Assembly (NCBI RefSeq): GCF_000182925.2 | Contig: NC_026501.1 | Coordinates: forward strand, 310,001 to 374,000 | Reading direction: 5' to 3' | Source of the DNA: Neurospora crassa OR74A | Lineage: Eukaryota > Ascomycota > Sordariomycetes > Sordariales > Sordariaceae | Length of the DNA stretch: 64,000 bases | Shown: positions 35,317-46,487 of the stretch, piece after piece | How the letters are laid out: each line of letters opens with the position of its first letter | How positions within the stretch are numbered: the stretch's first letter is position 1 | Made by a program: the position numbers and the translations under genes | The notes under the pieces: generated by a model | Databases searched by the model: none | What the model saw: only the letters and a program-made list of their open reading frames with translations | What the model was told of the DNA's origin: nothing

Positions 35317-35961
35317 GTGTGCGGGCGGGTGGTCGGCCGGTCAGACGGTCGGTCGATCGGACTGCTGTGGGTGGTGTGTGGTGTGGTTGAAACACAGCTG
35401 AGAGCCCGTGGAAAACTACCCCGGGCAAATAATATCGTCGCAAGTCAACACAACAAACCGGGACGGGGACGGGGACCTGTGATGCCCGGGCACACGGCAA
35501 GCGGAGCGGGAGCGGGCGCGCGTTGGAAAGTTCGCAAGCTCGGACCAACTCGACCTACTTGGCGACCAGTGCCTCCAAATTCCCCGGCGCCAAGAAGTCG
35601 GTGGTTTGCCTGTTTGGGGTCTTCCAGCCAATGAGAACATCAGATTGCAATTGGCAGCGGTCCCGCACCATCTCCAAGCTCGCATCTGCCGCCTGTTACC
35701 GCCTAAATTTTCAGTAGATCCAGAACCAGCAGCACCTCTCCCGTCCTCCCAGAGAATGTGATCCCCAGTTCTGCCAACTGAACGACAAAAAAGATACCCC
35801 AAGTCACCTGTTTGTTTCCATCACCATCAACATCACCAAGGCAGCCTAACGGAATCCCACACGGCGCGCCGATAACAACCACCAACTACCTATTCATCAA
35901 CCTAAACCAAACCATTCAATCAACCCGCCGCGCCCATCAGAACCAAAAAAACACCATCAAA
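35317..35961. promoter_or_regulatory. Shared upstream region of rsm23 and rrs1
   Basis: A 645-base divergent promoter between a mitochondrial ribosomal protein gene and a cytosolic ribosome assembly gene. GC-rich near rsm23 (GGGACGGGGACGGGGACC at about 35460) and A/C-rich near the rrs1 start. I see no TATA box at the usual distance on either side. Confidence 0.5.
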
Positions 35962-36564
35962 ATGTCCGACGCAACAACCACCACCACCACCACCAAACTC
36001 CCCGTCACAGTCGACAAACCCACCCCCTACACCTTCGACCTCGGCCTCCTCCTCGCCAACGACCCCAACCCCCTCCTTCTCGACCGCTCCTCCGCACTCG
36101 AACCCCAACTCGCCTCCATCGCCCGCGACGGCTGCCAATCCCTCATCAACCAACTCCTCACGGCCTGCCCCATCAGTTCCACCCCGGCGGGTGTCTTACT
36201 GTCCCTCCCGCCTCCTCAAACCCCTCTCCCGCGCGAGAAACCCGTGCCGACGCCCAAGGCCGAGACGAAATGGAGCCAGTTCGCCAAGCGCCGCGGCATC
36301 AAGCCCAAGACGCGCGAGCAGCGCCGTAACCTGCAGTATGACGAGACGACGGGCGAGTTCGGCCGCAAGTGGGGATACAAGGGCGCCAACAAGGCGGGCG
36401 AGGATGCGCCGATTATTGAGGTCAAGAAGAGCCAGGAGGAGAAGCGGATGGCGGAGGGGAAGAGTGTGAGGGGGGATAAGAGACGGGAGATTAGAGAGCG
36501 GGTGAAGAGGAATGAGCGGAAGATGAGGGCGAATGAGCGGAGGGAGAGTGGGAGGAAGAAGTGA
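35962..36564 (+). CDS. rrs1: Ribosome biogenesis regulatory protein Rrs1
   Basis: A single-exon gene for 200 residues, the same length class as yeast Rrs1 (203). Rrs1 acts with Rpf2 in the nucleolus to bring the 5S RNP into the pre-60S particle. The fold region begins at TPYTFDLGLLLANDPNPL, continues DGCQSLINQLLTACP, and has the signature WSQFAKRRGIKPKTREQRRNLQYDETTGEFGRKWGYKGANK. The tail is strongly basic (KRREIRERVKRNERKMRANERR), as expected for nucleolar targeting and rRNA binding. The ATG at 35962 (MSDATTTTTTTK) is chosen; an in-frame upstream extension to 35812 has no conserved content and lies in probable leader. Confidence 0.92.
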   Translation: MSDATTTTTTTKLPVTVDKPTPYTFDLGLLLANDPNPLLLDRSSALEPQLASIARDGCQSLINQLLTACPISSTPAGVLLSLPPPQTPLPREKPVPTPKAETKWSQFAKRRGIKPKTREQRRNLQYDETTGEFGRKWGYKGANKAGEDAPIIEVKKSQEEKRMAEGKSVRGDKRREIRERVKRNERKMRANERRESGRKK

Positions 36565-36726
36565 GCGCCCTGTTTTATGGGGTGCTTGAGCAGTAGGGGT
36601 ACTGGATTTCAAGAGATGGAGATGAAGAGGAAGGCGTGTGGATGGAAACATGCAAAGAAGGGAGGGAGGCCATCAAGATGAGTAACTGAAAGTGAAGTGA
36701 AGTGAGTTGATGTTGACCCGTGTATC

Positions 36727-36770
36727 AGCATCAGCATCAACATCAGCATCAGCATCAGCATCAGCAGGCC
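36727..36770. repeat. CATCAG hexamer repeat downstream of rrs1
   Basis: About seven imperfect copies of ATCAGC/ATCAAC. It lies in the likely 3' UTR of rrs1. Confidence 0.75.
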
Positions 36771-37035
36771 TCCCTTCCCTCAGCAGAGGCTATACAAGAA
36801 GGCAAGACACAAGACAGAAGACAAGAGGTCTCGTTGTTCCTTTACCTTATCTACTAGGCATTTTGGGCCTGGGCATTTCGGGCGTTCAAGGTCGTTTATA
36901 TACTTAGTTACTGTACTACTGGGAGGTTTCTATTACATTACAAAGACAAAGTTATCAGATTCAAGTCGCCTTTTTTCTTTTTACCACAGACTACAACGAG
37001 ATCACCCGAACTGGCGTTAATGGCTGTATCCTCAT

Positions 37036-37039
<4 letters not shown>

Positions 37040-37072
<33 letters not shown>
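37040..37072. repeat. Homopolymer A tract, about 33 bases
   Basis: An uninterrupted A run on the plus strand, 220 bases before the long TTC repeat. Confidence 0.9.
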
Positions 37073-37077
<5 letters not shown>

Positions 37078-37290
37078 CATCAGTAAACAAACCTTTTGAA
37101 AAGTTCCTAAACCTCTTTTTCACATGAAGCTTGCATTCGTAATTCCATTCCTGTCAGGTGTTCATCGTATGTGTTTAGGCTCAACAGAAACGCTCATGGG
37201 TCCCTTGGTAATAAGTCTGCTTCTTTCTTCTTCTTTTCTCTCATCTGTTATAATCACTTTCATTTTTCGTTCTTTTTGGTTGTTGTCATT

Positions 37291-37511
37291 TCTTCTTCTT
37301 CTTCTTCTTCTTCTTCTTCTTCTTCTTCTTCTTCTTCTTCTTCTTCTTCTTCTTCTTCTTCTTCTTCTTCTTCTTCTTCTTCTTCTTCTTCTTCTTCTTC
37401 TTCTTCTTCTTCTTCTTCTTCTTCTTCTTCTTCTTCTTCTTCTTCTTCTTCTTCTTCTTCTTCTTCTTCTTCTTCTTCTTCTTCTTCTTCTTCTTCTTCT
37501 TCTTCTTCTTT
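37291..37511. repeat. Long TTC/GAA triplet repeat, about 73 units
   Basis: A nearly perfect tract of about 220 bases with period TTC (GAA on the minus strand), with no interruption seen. It is followed by T-rich DNA to about 37600, giving a homopyrimidine block of over 300 bases. GAA/TTC tracts of this size form triplex and sticky DNA in other organisms and can stall replication. Confidence 0.95.
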
Positions 37512-38395
37512 TCTCCTTGTTTTTCTTCTTTTCTCCTTGTTTTTTTTTTTTTTTTGTTTTTTTTTGTGTTTTTTTTGTGTTTTTTTTTTTTTTTTTTTCA
37601 ATTCCCCTTTTCTTTTCCTTTTCTTTGCTTTCGTATGATGTTAGTTACCACACAATGCCACGACCACCACCTTCTCGGCCATCTTTTAGTTTTTACGCAT
37701 TCACCTTGTGCGTTGTGAACCGAACAAATTTAATTGCATTCAGTTCAAGTCGATTCCATTCAACCTCAATCTACCACCCGCACACAACCTACACGTCTAG
37801 CTAGGTACGATAATATCTCGCTTGATATTACCCCTCTTTTTGCTCAATCTTACACTCCACTGGATCTTCTCTTTCCTCCAACCCATTTACCATGCATGGT
37901 ATCTACTTCTTTATGTCGCTCCTTCGCCATCCAGTTAAAGTCAACTTTTCCCTCTTTCTCTTCCTCTGTCCTTTCACTTCGCCAACACTTGTATTCCATG
38001 GGGTGCTGAATTTCTTCTTCTTGTTGTTCTTCTTCTTCTTAGCCACCTCCACCGAGTCAATCAGTCAGTCTGCTCGCTTTCGGTTGTCCAGAACTTACCA
38101 CACGGCAGTGTGCCAGTCAACAAGTTGCTTAAATGCTCAGTTGCTTAGTTGCTCCCATTCCGGTGAGGTTTCAGCTTCGTTCTTGTCTCCCCTCTCCTTC
38201 TCTCCATTTCATTTCTTTCCTTCCGGTCTGGTGTGTGGTCTAAAGCAACTGTGTGGTGAGCGACGACAGAGGGCGACTTCAACGGTAGGCAACAAGCAGG
38301 CAGGCAGGCATATAAATGGGCAGCATGCAGCAGTGAGGAGACAGAGAGGCAGCAGGCGGCATAGACAGGCAGGCAACGAAGAAGAAAATGTAATA

Positions 38396-38428
<33 letters not shown>

Positions 38429-39127
38429 AACTAAACGACAACTGTACGCGCGAAAGGGGGTATTTCAAAACGCAGAAAAAACAAACAAGCCAGCAACCAA
38501 GTTTACAGACAAAAAAGGAAAACGAAAAAGAAACAAAGAGATAAAAAGGAAAAAAGATCCGTAGATAACGATCGCATTGCATTGACTTGTTCTTCTTCTT
38601 CGACTTCTTCCTCTTCTTCTTCTTCTTCTTGACCTCGACGACTTCGACTCAACTTGACTTGTAAAAAAAAAAAAGGAAATATTCTTGTGGAAACTTGCTG
38701 TGTGTCTGTTGGTAGTGTGTGAGTGGTAAACATGGTTTGATATGATAGGTAATAGCTATAACGTTGTTGTTCTTGGTAGAGTGAACGAGAGATAAGAAAA
38801 GAAAAGGAGAAGTTCGTCCACAGCATAAAAGTCGTGTCTTGTGTGTGTATGTGTGTGTGTGTGTTCAAAGTTGTGATTTGTGTGTGTGAGTGTTGACTCT
38901 GTGTTTGAGCTTGAGTGGTCTCAGTACAACTGCGAGCTGTGTGAGTTCGGTGCTATTTCCCGTCCCCTCTTTGTCTTTGTCCACAAGAGACTGTGACCGT
39001 GCCCTCAACCGACTTATTGGACTAATGAACCACTCGCGAAACCCTCCCCACTGCAAAAAGGTCGACAACCCTTATAAATGAAAGGAGGAAGCGAAGAAAG
39101 ACCAGATTGTTCAAACAGCATAGCCCT

Positions 39128-41481
39128 CTAAAACCCCATCGGCGACAGTGGTTTTATGGGCGAAAGAGCCGGTAGCTCACCCGGTTGTAGTTGTCTCTGA
39201 TTCGGATGATTTGTTCCTCGCCCATGTGACGTGTCTCGATCACTGACCAGCGTGATGGTCGTCGATACTGTTGAGCCCGTGTCGACCACCGCTGTTTGTG
39301 TTGTTTCTTGCGCCGTGTTCTTTTTCCTTAGTCGCTGAACCTGCTGTGGTGGTGCTGGCGACTGTTGCGCATTTCCGTTGCGGTGGGCTGGAGGAATGAC
39401 CTGACCCCCCTGTTGTTGATAAGACGCCTGAATCTGAGACTGAGTTCTTTGTTCCCTTTCTCGATCTCGGTGTATTGCCCTTTCCCGGTCCTCTTTTTCC
39501 TCCCTTTCTCTCAACTCCGTCTCCCGTTTACTCCTGTAGCTCCTGGGTGGCGGTTGGTCGAATAGCGCATACTCCTCCTCGATGTACTTGGCTTCGTTCT
39601 TGCATCCCTTCCAGCAGTCCCTCCAGTCGCATACCAGAAACTTGAAACAAAAGGCATCGATCTTCATGCATGGCTGGAAGCAAATGCAGAGATTCCGGAA
39701 ATCCATCTTGTTCTTATCCGAGTGGGCGAGCAGCAGGCTGAGGTGACATGTAATGGCGAAGAGTAGGTAGTACTTGAAGGGCGAAAGGTTGGAGAGCTCT
39801 TCTCTAAGTAACTCGGGCACTTTCTCTGCCCCCGCGCATTCCTTGGCCACTCTTTCCTGGGCTGCTTTGGGGAATAGTTCGTCGGGTAGTTCGCGGAGCC
39901 ATGCCTTTAACATTGAGCCGATAATGTTGATGTCGTACAAATCTGGTTGTTCGAAAAGGTCCACATCGAGCTCTGCGAAAAGTCAAGTGTTAAAAGCCGA
40001 GTTACTGACACCAAAGCCCTTGGACACATACCTTCGTCAAATTTCCGCTGCCACTTTTTGATTTGCGGTCCACTGCCAGGAACTCGATATAACCCTTCAA
40101 CATCGCTGCCCTTGTAGTTGAGATAGTCGATCGCTCTCCAGGGAAATGCCGGCATCCAAAACTCTGTCTTGTCGCGTGAATCCTCCAGCCTTTTCGATAT
40201 TCGAGTTAACCGCGTCTGCTCAACGAGCGGTAGGTTGATCACCTTGAGAACGTAATGCTCGTCGTCTATTACCGGTTCCTTTGGTGCGAACTTGTCTTCC
40301 TTTGAACCTCCAAATAACTTCTTGCTGAGAAAGCCGGCGGCCCTACTTTCTTTTAGTCCGTTAAACAGCGATCCGCCTGCCTCCTTGAGCGACAGGGACT
40401 GATTCCTGTTTATGCCGTCAAAGTGCTTGCTTCCTCCCGCCCTCTCCGCCGAATGGCCTCTTGGTCCGGACACCATCATGTCGCGAAATGTGTGCTCTTG
40501 TGATTGTATTGGTGCAGTTCTCGGTGCTGATGTCGCGTACACCTTGTCGGGCTCGCCAGCTCTCGCGGGCGCGTACACGGGTTCTCGAAAATATTGATGA
40601 TTTTCCTTCTCCTTCTCCTTGTGCGATCTTGTGCGACCTATCAGGGTAAATGGATTGGGTTTGCTCCTTCGGTTATTGTTTGCTGTTTCGTATTCGGTGG
40701 ATGAGATTAGAGATACTTCAGACTTGCCGGGCAGCGTTGGGCTCTTCCTTTGCGATGGGTATTCGTTATATGACGGATCTGTGCAAACGGGAACAAGTTA
40801 AAATACCGAAGCACATGGGACCAAAAAATGGTATCATCAATGCGAAGCAACTGTGAACACACCTAGAAGCTTGTGATTGGCATTTGACCCTGAATGGATG
40901 GATGGTTCGGTCTCCCTCGACATACCTTCTGTTTGTGGTTCCAAGAGCTGAGGAGAAATTGCGCGTTCTGACAACCTGCTCGATTTTCCAAAGCTGAAAA
41001 AGAAACTCGATTTGGATGACTTGTCCTCGTCGTTTCGGCTATGTTTGTGGCCCCGATGATCGGACGATTGCGACGGTACCGGCGTGGAGGTGGTGACGCG
41101 TGAATGGTCCTCGGGCGGGAGGTCTGGGGATTTCTGCCTTTGATACCGTTGGTCTTGGGAAATGGCGACGGCTTCGACGGGTTGCTCGGTTGGGGGTGAC
41201 GAGGTTCTCGGTGGCTCCCCGGGGGATTCTACCTTTTGAGGGCCGATCTTGAAAGGGGAACGTGGGGACCTCGGCGATCGCGAGGCCTGCGGAGTCGAGC
41301 GGCCGCTGGCCAAACTACCACCACCGCTACCGGTGGCACTGACGGCGCTGCTGCTGGGGGTTTGTTGGTGGTGGTGTTGTTGTTGTTGTTGGGTGGTGTC
41401 ACCAAGGCGCGGAGAGGTTTCCTTTCCAAGAGTTCCGGATTCTGCCAGCGTAAGCGGTTGCGGTACGCCTTTTCGGGCCAT
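39128..41481 (-). CDS. Rho GTPase-activating protein, N-terminus possibly longer
   Basis: A RhoGAP-domain protein with minus-strand exons 41481-40863, 40778-40032 and 39972-39128, giving about 736 residues. The introns (84 and 59 nt) are in phase. Residues 1-300 are Ser/Pro/Gln-rich and disordered. The RhoGAP domain starts near YKGSDVEGLYRVPGSGPQIKKW, where the arginine finger lies in LYRVPGSG, and continues DLYDINIIGSMLKAWLRELPDELFP and FAITCHLSLLLAHSDKNKMDFRNLCICFQP. The last 130 residues are charged, Gln-rich and end SPIKPLSPMGF. It should stimulate GTP hydrolysis by a Rho-family GTPase; which one cannot be told. The ATG at 41481 is the first in frame, but the frame stays open and looks coding up to about 41592, where a CATTAG acceptor occurs. 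An additional 5' exon is therefore likely but I could not place it. Confidence 0.8.
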
Positions 41482-42584
41482 CTCTTTTCGCTCACTTCTT
41501 ATTCCAGGTCCAGGCGCGGACAATAGCGACCGACGAGAAAAGATCGGATCGAAATCGGTTGTCAGGTGTGGCGCCTGTGTTTCAAGGATAGACTAATGGA
41601 TGCTTTGTCGAACGGAATCCCGATTCGTTTGTTGTCTGGCGCAGTCAGTTTCCAGGTCAGCAAGTCGGTCTTGTCCGCTGCGGTATCACGTCGAATGTCA
41701 GGATTTTCTGTGCAGTTGCAGGGAGGTTAAAATAGACGAAAGTGGCCGACTGCGACAATGGAGGCAGCGACCCAGCGAGGCACAACCGTCGTCGAGGTAA
41801 CATGAAAGTGTCAGGTAGGGATGGCGCAGGCTGCACACAACCCGGGGGGGCGACGGAGCCGAGAGAGAATGATGGGATGGGGATCCAGCAGAGCTGACAG
41901 ATATGGACCAGGATGGTACAAGTAGGCTGGGGCTGGGCTGAAGATGTGATGGAGATGTGTGGTGGATGTTGTGGAGGCCAGGCAGAGGAGGATCGGAGGA
42001 AGGATGCGCAAAAGCCGGGCAACGGGTATGCTGCTATGTATGTATGTATGTATGTATGTATGATGTGACGGGCGGGCGGCGCTGGCTGACCTTGTGCGAA
42101 CCAATTGATTTTTGCAACTCGGCGACATTCACCTAGAGGTGACCCGGAGTAGTTGGTCGCAGTACTTCCTGATGGTGATGATGATGATGATGATGACGAG
42201 GCGATGGCATGTAAGGGGTCGGAGAGATACTCGAGCTTGACTATGTATGTACCTATGCGGTTCCGCGCGAAATGTGGAAACAGCCCGGCTACGTACGAAG
42301 AGGGAACAAAGGGATCGTGGACGTGCGCTCTCTCTCGCCTCAATGACGGGATGGTCCTGGAGGGGGGAATCGGGAGGTCGAAGGGTCTGGCCGGGATGCG
42401 CCGCGATCACTATTCAGTCAGAATTGATGGAGATGCCCGGTTTATCGTATGTGTGTCGGTCCTGTCGTCTGTCCTGGTCGGGGAGACCGCACCGCCAGCG
42501 GGCAGCCCGGTTGCGATTTGGTGAGTGAGTGAGTAGACCTAGGTAGGTTCCGTTGGAGAGGCAGAGTCGCCGCCGCCGTCGTGT

Positions 42585-42622
42585 TGTAGTGTAGTGTAGT
42601 GTAGTGTAGTGTAGTGTAGTAT
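42585..42622. repeat. GTGTA pentanucleotide repeat
   Basis: About seven tandem copies of TAGTG with one variant at the end. It sits in the leader region of the RhoGAP gene. Confidence 0.8.
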
Positions 42623-42717
42623 AGTGTTGGAAATGCCAAGGGGTCAAGTTCCTGTTCGGAGGTTTCAGAGCAAAACTGGACGACGGGATGTCAACCTGGT
42701 CGGAGAATGGGTCCGTT

Positions 42718-42731
42718 CCTGCAGCAGCAGA

Positions 42732-42769
<38 letters not shown>

Positions 42770-42790
42770 GCAGCAGCAGCAGCAGCAGCA
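42718..42790. repeat. CAG/CAA triplet tract
   Basis: A run of CAG and CAACAG units with small interruptions. Frames through it give Ser/Asn/Gln or Leu runs and are not supported as protein. Confidence 0.85.
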
Positions 42791-45700
42791 CGATGTGTGT
42801 GGGAGGGGAGGGGAGGTGGTCGGACGTGTTTGGTCGATTTTGGGCAGGATTGATACTACGAAACCGACGTTGACTGACGGGATGGGAGGGGGGAGTCGGT
42901 CGGTTATGGAGTCAGGTTCCATTCCCTGGCTTGGAGTTTCTGTTCTGCAATTCTGGAGTCCAGTCCAGTCCAGTCCCTTTGCTAGTCTGATGAGGAACCG
43001 AAGGGAGCGGGACCAGGGGGTGTGTGGACTGGATTTCCACTTGACGGGATTAGGGAGATGGAGACGGGCACGCAGGGCAGGCAATCGGGGCGCCGGGCAG
43101 CTTGACGACGACGCTTTGAGCTTCAGTTTTGCCAGGCGCTGGCTGGCTGGCTGTTGATGCTGCCCCTGGTAGTGTAGACTACAAGTACTGGACACTAGAG
43201 GTAGGTTAGCGGCCGGCTCTGTTAACGCTGTACTAACAGCGCAGACTTGTCATCACCCCGACTGGGCTCGCAGATTGGAGGTAGTCATTGGTACCAGGTC
43301 AGCAGTTGACAATAGCAGTGCCCTGTGGATCTCGTCCTGCACGAATTCGGGCCCCAACAGGAACTCCCGTTGTCACAGCGGCAGGACAAGCTTCAGTTTG
43401 ACTTTCACCTTTCAATTGAGGCCGTGCCGGGTTCAACCTGATGTTGGTGTTGGAGTTGACGGAAGGACACAAGTTCCAGAAGGGAAACCTGAAACGGCAA
43501 GCGAAACCTAGAATACAACAAAGACAACTGAAGCAACTGCCCGAAAGGTCACCAAGCAAGGGCAATTCTTGACGAGGATCGATGCTTGCGTGAATTGGCC
43601 TATCCCTGTTCCCGTCCTTCTTTGTTCCTTTGTGTAAACTGAACGCCATGATGGGCCAACCACTACCTCTAATCTCCATCTCTCTTGTCCATGCCAAGAG
43701 CATCTCCAATATGGACACAGGCTGGGCATTCATCAGCGGGGGAAACGAAGCGTAGAGATACCTGAGGGATTTGGGTACAATTGTCTGCATTGGTAGCGGG
43801 GTAAACTGCTTTCGCTTGGAATGGTTAACGGGCGCGTGTACTGTGTCAGCGCAGTCCAATTCAGCAAAATCCCCGATTTTTGCAATTTGTCTGAGAAATC
43901 CAAGTTTCTTGCAGTTAATGGGGTACTTGTAGAAGAGGAGGGGGGTCAGTGTACAGACCCTCTGACCATCAAAAAAGTGGAATAAGTCGCCCGGTCTAGG
44001 GGCTCGAAATATCCTGTCCTGACAAAAAGGTACCTACCACTACCCTTGTACCTATAAATCCGGCTTGACGCCTTACAAGGTACAGTTTGCAATCGCCGTA
44101 TGGGAACACATTTCCGGTACGGGATTTCTTTTCATCTAGTGGCCTCCTTTTGCACAGGACCAGGTTAGCAGAAGCAGGGGACTTTGCTGTAGCGCTGTTT
44201 TCCGTTTTCGAGATGGAATTTGCGGCACGTAGGTACTTATGTCCAGGGCAGACGGAGGACTCCAATGTCCATCCGGGGCTGTGCTCAATAATCGTTCTGA
44301 CCTCACAAGGTGCTTACCACCGTACATCTACCTATTCCGTCAAGCAAGCACCAACATCAACAACTGATGCCTATTCGAAAACACGGGTTGGAAATATCCC
44401 GATCCCCTTTTAGTGTATAGTGCTGTTGATCGCCTGATGCCCTCATGGATACTGTGCATACACCGCTGGAAACTTGATGAGCGGGAAGCCAGGGCCAGAG
44501 ATGGGCTAAGGTAAGGTACCGGCAACGGATCTTCCTCTGGCTTGACGTGGGCTCCAGCAAACTAATCTCGGACGGGCCTCTTGGCCTGGTTGAGCCGCAA
44601 ATGATGGCCCTGTGGCCCTACAGTCAGGTGATTGATGGTGGCGCTCGCTCATCATGACAATTGTACATCAAAAGTTGCACGGAACTCTTGTGATTTCACT
44701 CCAGGCTCTTCACCTTTTTCTGGACGTCTTACTGCCGGCACTCCGGTTGTCCAGACTTGAACAGACCTTACAAGAAAATGTAGACCTTACAAGAAAATGT
44801 CACTACAGCAAGGTGCAGCAACCCATCACAAATGGCGCATATACGCGTAATGTTTTGTTCACCGTCAGCTCCAATCGATCGCTTCTTCTCTGTTTTTTTT
44901 ATGGTGTCCCTGTTCTGGGTGTTGCTCTCCGTCGGCTGTCACGGCGTTTGAGAGTCTGGAGGGCCTGGCCGGACTACACCAAGTCCATTTCGGGACTAGC
45001 TCCAGGAACACCGCGAGGCCAAGCCCGAAACTGTTGCTGTCCTTTCTCGATTCTCACTGGCTGCTCAACTGTTCTCTCGTCCCATTTGCTGGACGGCCAT
45101 GTCTTCCGCGACAAGCGCTGTCTCCAATCCGACAGGACGGGTTCAACGTTGCTTCCAGCGCTTCACTGCAACTTTTCTTTTTTTTCACCAAACTTTGAGG
45201 TCTTTTGTTGAATCATATGACGGCATCATGTTGAATATGTGAATCAAGGGCAAACAATCGCGTCGAAACATGCCCTACAGCTACCTATCAAAAGTCTGGA
45301 ACTCTACCGGAGACTTGGGCCTTGCTTTCCGGTGGTTTCAGCCACCACCTCCCGTTCCTGGACTAAAGAGTCTCGATTCACAAGTGACATAGATGCATCA
45401 CGGCAAGATTCGACCTGGGCAGTCCACGTTGCAAAGTCCAAAACACCAAGCCAAGACCCGTCACCGAAGGCGTCTCGATCATGATTGCACGAGACCGTGA
45501 TCTGCTGCAAGGACTACATAGTGTAAAGCTGCACTGCACTTACCCTGGCCAGATCTCGTAACATTGGACCGCATTCTTTTTTCCGATTTGACGGCCGTGG
45601 AAGAGGCTGGATGGCCGGACGTTGTTGCGCACTTGCGCCAGTCATCGACGTTGACGGTCGCAACGTTCGCTTCGAGATACGGTCTCAAATCGGCTGTGAC

Positions 45701-46487
45701 ACCGGTGTGCCCTACTCTACCCCCCCATGTAAACGAGAGGATACCGATTCGAAGCGCCGGTCAGATTCGTCATCTTGAAGCGCAAATTGGCCCAAGCAGG
45801 CATTCCAAACTGCCATCGTATGTCAACCAGCTGTTTTCGAGAAACAAGATCGTCACGCCTCATCAGGCTGTGGACAATGTCCCAAGTGGGTGGTGAGGGA
45901 TGTCTTCCAGTTCAATTTGGATGGAGAGACAAATGCCTTCACCCCCCTGTACGATGACTGTTCGTATCCTCATCTTCAGCGCCGGTGCACTGTACACTTA
46001 CTCGGTACGACTGCTGCCCAACCTATCAGCCCTTCATTTAAAAATAATCACGACATTCATGAGATGAAGCTCATTTACCTCATTTGCACTCGCGAGAGAT
46101 CCCAAAAATCAAATGACTCTCGCAAATACGCGTGTCCCGCCTTTGGGGCATCTGCCAAGGTCACAAGAGATGATGAATTTGTCGGAGCTCTGATGATAAT
46201 TGTCATTGCGCCTTTCCTCCTCCAGATTGAGCAAGTTGGAGAGGGCATTTCTTGGCATGGCGTCTGAATGGTGCAGTGTGGCTGCCAAGTACCGATTACG
46301 TAAGTAAGACCTCAGCGTCCATCTATGGTGGGGTAGTACCGGCGGGCAATGGAGGCTGAAGGGAATCGTTCAATCGTAACTCCGACTTCCGACTTCCGTT
46401 CCCACAATGCTGGTTCCTTGAATGCAGCCTAATCCCATCCAAGCTTCCACCCACCGCACCACACATAAAACCCTCAAATTCTCCAAC

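Larger units (their letters stand above)
36565..39127. other. Repeat-rich region between rrs1 and the RhoGAP gene
   Basis: About 2.5 kb with no conserved frame. It holds an A tract (37040-37072), the long TTC tract, poly(T) clusters (37540-37600), a GATGAT run (38396-38424), CTT-rich DNA near 38600-38630 and a GT-rich stretch near 38840-38890. The right end is probably the RhoGAP 3' UTR. Poly-Ser, poly-Leu and poly-Glu frames crossing the triplet tract are not genes. Confidence 0.55.
41593..46487. other. Long region upstream of the RhoGAP gene
   Basis: Nearly 4.9 kb, the left part probably containing a 5' exon and leader of the RhoGAP gene. It has ATGT repeats (42036-42061), a GATGAT run (42174-42198), a GTGTA pentamer repeat (42585-42622) and a CAG/CAA tract (42718-42790). 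From 43.2 to 46.4 kb I see only short frames; the longest, 44654-45211, has no recognisable content. A 19-base direct repeat lies at 44762-44800. Confidence 0.5.

Noticed and set aside
37124-37804. Frames of 113-226 residues with poly-Leu, poly-Ser or poly-Glu
   Set aside because: They are translations of the TTC triplet tract in different frames, with no conserved flanks.
44654-45211. 185-residue plus-strand open frame
   Set aside because: No recognisable motif; it crosses an intergenic direct repeat and has composition unlike nearby genes.
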